The translations under genes and the position numbers were made by a program. This document shows positions 5,375 through 5,995 of a DNA stretch of 5,995 nucleotides, in pieces. This DNA is from Syntrophobacterales bacterium (GTDB lineage Bacteria; Desulfobacterota; Syntrophobacteria; BM002): the NCBI GenBank assembly GCA_030613915.1, contig JAUWKY010000160.1, positions 1 to 5,995 of the forward strand, in the 5' to 3' direction. The stretch's first letter is position 1, and each line of letters starts with the position of its first letter. A model generated the notes under the pieces. It worked only from the letters and a program-made list of their open reading frames with translations, was not told the origin of the DNA and made no database searches.

Positions 5375-5394
5375 GATAGGCGTGTTGCTGCTAA

Positions 5395-5595
5395 CTAAAC
5401 CTTGGTGACGTTCACTGCAGCAGGACCTTTTTGGCCCTGCTCCACATCAAAAGTCACGCTGTCGCCATCATTGAGAGATTTGAAACCCGTTGCGTTGATC
5501 CCTGAGTGGTGAACAAATACATCCGGGCCATCTTCCTGCTCGATGAAGCCGTAGCCTTTGCGCTCATCAAACCACTTCACAATTCCATCGGTCAT
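5395..5595 (-). CDS. Cold shock protein, CspA family
   Basis: This 66-residue single-domain OB-fold protein binds single-stranded RNA and DNA and melts mRNA secondary structure in the cytoplasm. The nucleic-acid-binding motifs are intact: RNP1 KGYGFIEQ (residues 13-20) and RNP2 VFVHHSGI (26-33), with aromatic W8, F9, Y15, F17 and F27 on the binding face. The ending GPAAVNV matches the family's last strand. Length is normal. ATG 5595 is preceded by a near-ideal AGGAGG 8 bases upstream, so strong translation is expected. It is a single-gene transcript ending at the 5340-5374 terminator. An upstream hairpin (5684-5705) may lie in a long 5' leader of the kind known for cold-inducible csp mRNAs, but cold induction is not shown by the sequence. 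Which csp paralogue this is cannot be told. Confidence 0.96.
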   Translation of the reverse strand: MTDGIVKWFDERKGYGFIEQEDGPDVFVHHSGINATGFKSLNDGDSVTFDVEQGQKGPAAVNVTKV

Positions 5596-5683
5596 AGTGA
5601 CATCCTCCTTTCAAAGAAATTCTCATAGTTCCAAACTCGAGGTTGCCACTTTTGACAAATGGTTCTTCCCCCAGAACGAAACC

Positions 5684-5711
5684 GGGCCGTCAACAAAGAC
5701 GGCCCTTTATT
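5684..5711 (+). terminator. Terminator-like hairpin upstream of csp
   Basis: GGGCCGTC, loop AACAAA, GACGGCCC is a perfect 8-bp GC-rich stem followed on the plus strand by TTTATT. It has intrinsic-terminator form, yet no plus-strand gene precedes it, because csp reads the other way. On the minus strand it would lie about 90 bases before the csp start, in a possible 5' leader. It may be a barrier to antisense transcription into the khpA-like gene, or a remnant. Confidence 0.5.
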
Positions 5712-5773
5712 GATTGGCGGGACCATAACCTAGTTCTTAGGTGAAAGTCAAACCATTTATGATTATTATCCTC

Positions 5774-5795
5774 CTTGCCTCAATCAGGGGGCAAG
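5774..5795. repeat. Hairpin in the csp/khpA-like spacer
   Basis: CTTGCC (5774-5779) and GGCAAG (5790-5795) form a 6-bp stem around a 10-base loop. On the minus strand it is followed directly by GGAGG and an AT-rich stretch, but no open frame worth calling follows. Role unknown. Confidence 0.4.
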
Positions 5796-5867
5796 CAGGG
5801 AAGTATCGCTCAAGCCGTTGATTAATCATAAAGCATTCTCAACAGGCTGTGGTACTATGTAACGTGG

Positions 5868-5875
5868 TATATTAT
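5868..5875 (+). promoter_or_regulatory. Possible -10 region for the khpA-like gene
   Basis: TATATTAT gives two overlapping -10-like hexamers (TATATT, TATTAT) about 65 bases before the start codon. No good -35 hexamer is found at 16-18 bp spacing, so this is a weak call. Confidence 0.25.
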
Positions 5876-5938
5876 GAAACATAGACAATAATAGCATCTG
5901 AAGTTCCCTTCTGCATTATTAGAACGGAGGTTACAGCG

Positions 5939-5995
5939 ATGAGAGAGTTGGTTGAAATCATAGCGAAGGCGCTGGTGGACAATCCAGATCAGTTG
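5939..5995 (+). CDS. khpA: KhpA-like KH-domain RNA-binding protein (N-terminal fragment)
   Basis: Only the first 19 codons are present, reading MRELVEIIAKALVDNPDQL and running off the window edge. This matches the conserved beginning of the small single-KH protein KhpA/YlqC (typically MKELVEYIAKALVDNPD, about 75-80 residues). That protein binds RNA, often as a heterodimer with KhpB/Jag, and in some bacteria affects cell division and sRNA-mRNA interactions. A clear GGAGG lies 8 bases before the ATG. In many bacteria khpA follows rpsP and precedes rimM, trmD and rplS. Here no rpsP lies upstream; the gene starts a transcription unit after a 343-bp spacer. The identity rests on 19 residues, so it is probable rather than certain. 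Confidence 0.75.
   Translation, partial: MRELVEIIAKALVDNPDQL

Larger units (their letters stand above)
5027..5394. other. Long intergenic region, leader of the 57-aa gene and csp 3' region
   Basis: This 368-bp stretch has no convincing gene; a 73-codon minus-strand frame at 5092-5313 lacks a good ribosome binding site. It contains, left to right, a small hairpin next to the Shine-Dalgarno of the 57-aa gene (5043-5057), a GGCC/GGCC hairpin (5128-5142), a terminator-like hairpin (5169-5205), a minus-strand promoter-like pair (5237-5265), hairpins at 5244-5279 and 5306-5329, and the csp terminator (5340-5374). Confidence 0.6.
5596..5938. other. Divergent intergenic region csp/khpA-like
   Basis: This 343-bp spacer lies between divergently transcribed genes. 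It contains the csp Shine-Dalgarno (5604-5609), a GC-rich hairpin with T tract (5684-5711), a second hairpin CTTGCC/GGCAAG (5774-5795), an AT-rich probable promoter zone (about 5840-5880) and the downstream gene's GGAGG (5926-5930). No gene is supported. Confidence 0.6.

Noticed and set aside
5592..5726. 44-codon minus-strand frame ending in CTATGA overlapping the csp start codon
   Set aside because: The stop-start overlap looks like translational coupling, but the frame has only a weak AGG upstream, reads through the 5684-5705 hairpin and has no protein-like pattern. Probably chance in the csp leader.

Overview
The window looks like ordinary chromosomal sequence from a Gram-negative anaerobe of the Desulfobacterota (former Deltaproteobacteria) type. 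This is an inference from gene content: a DapL-type diaminopimelate aminotransferase, a chromosomal parS-parA-parB locus, a YacP/NYN-domain protein, a short Lys/Arg/Glu-rich 'MARRG...KRQKE' protein, a CspA-type cold shock protein, and the start of a KhpA-like KH protein. A Firmicute-like or other DapL-bearing lineage cannot be excluded without database searches.

Layout, left to right. Bases 1-258 (+) encode a small conserved hypothetical protein. It converges on dapL (395-1630, -), and the 136-bp gap holds a degenerate hairpin built around a 9-bp tandem repeat. The 523-bp intergenic region 1631-2153 has no convincing gene. It carries a 14-bp tandem duplication and, at 1887-1902, a perfect 16-bp parS palindrome. 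Next come parA (2154-2930) and parB (3020-3883), both +, which with parS form a complete chromosome-partitioning module. The 362-bp gap after parB contains a 192-bp GC-rich imperfect palindrome with 17-bp terminal inverted repeats (4015-4206), which looks like a non-autonomous mobile element (MITE) or a structured RNA. It ends 39 bp before a yacP-like gene (4246-4776, +).

The right third is gene-poor. A 57-codon basic/acidic protein (4853-5026, -) lies downstream of a long leader region (5027-5335) with a predicted minus-strand promoter, a terminator-like hairpin and several inverted repeats. A cold shock protein gene (5395-5595, -) ends in a very strong intrinsic terminator (5340-5374). A 343-bp divergent spacer with two hairpins separates it from the first 19 codons of a khpA-like gene (5939 to the window edge, +).

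The coding content is housekeeping: lysine and peptidoglycan precursor synthesis, chromosome segregation, and RNA binding or RNA turnover. I see no defence system, CRISPR array, rRNA, tRNA or transposase gene. The less explained parts are non-coding: the palindromic element, the dispersed-repeat fossils, and the structured leader ahead of the 57-residue protein.
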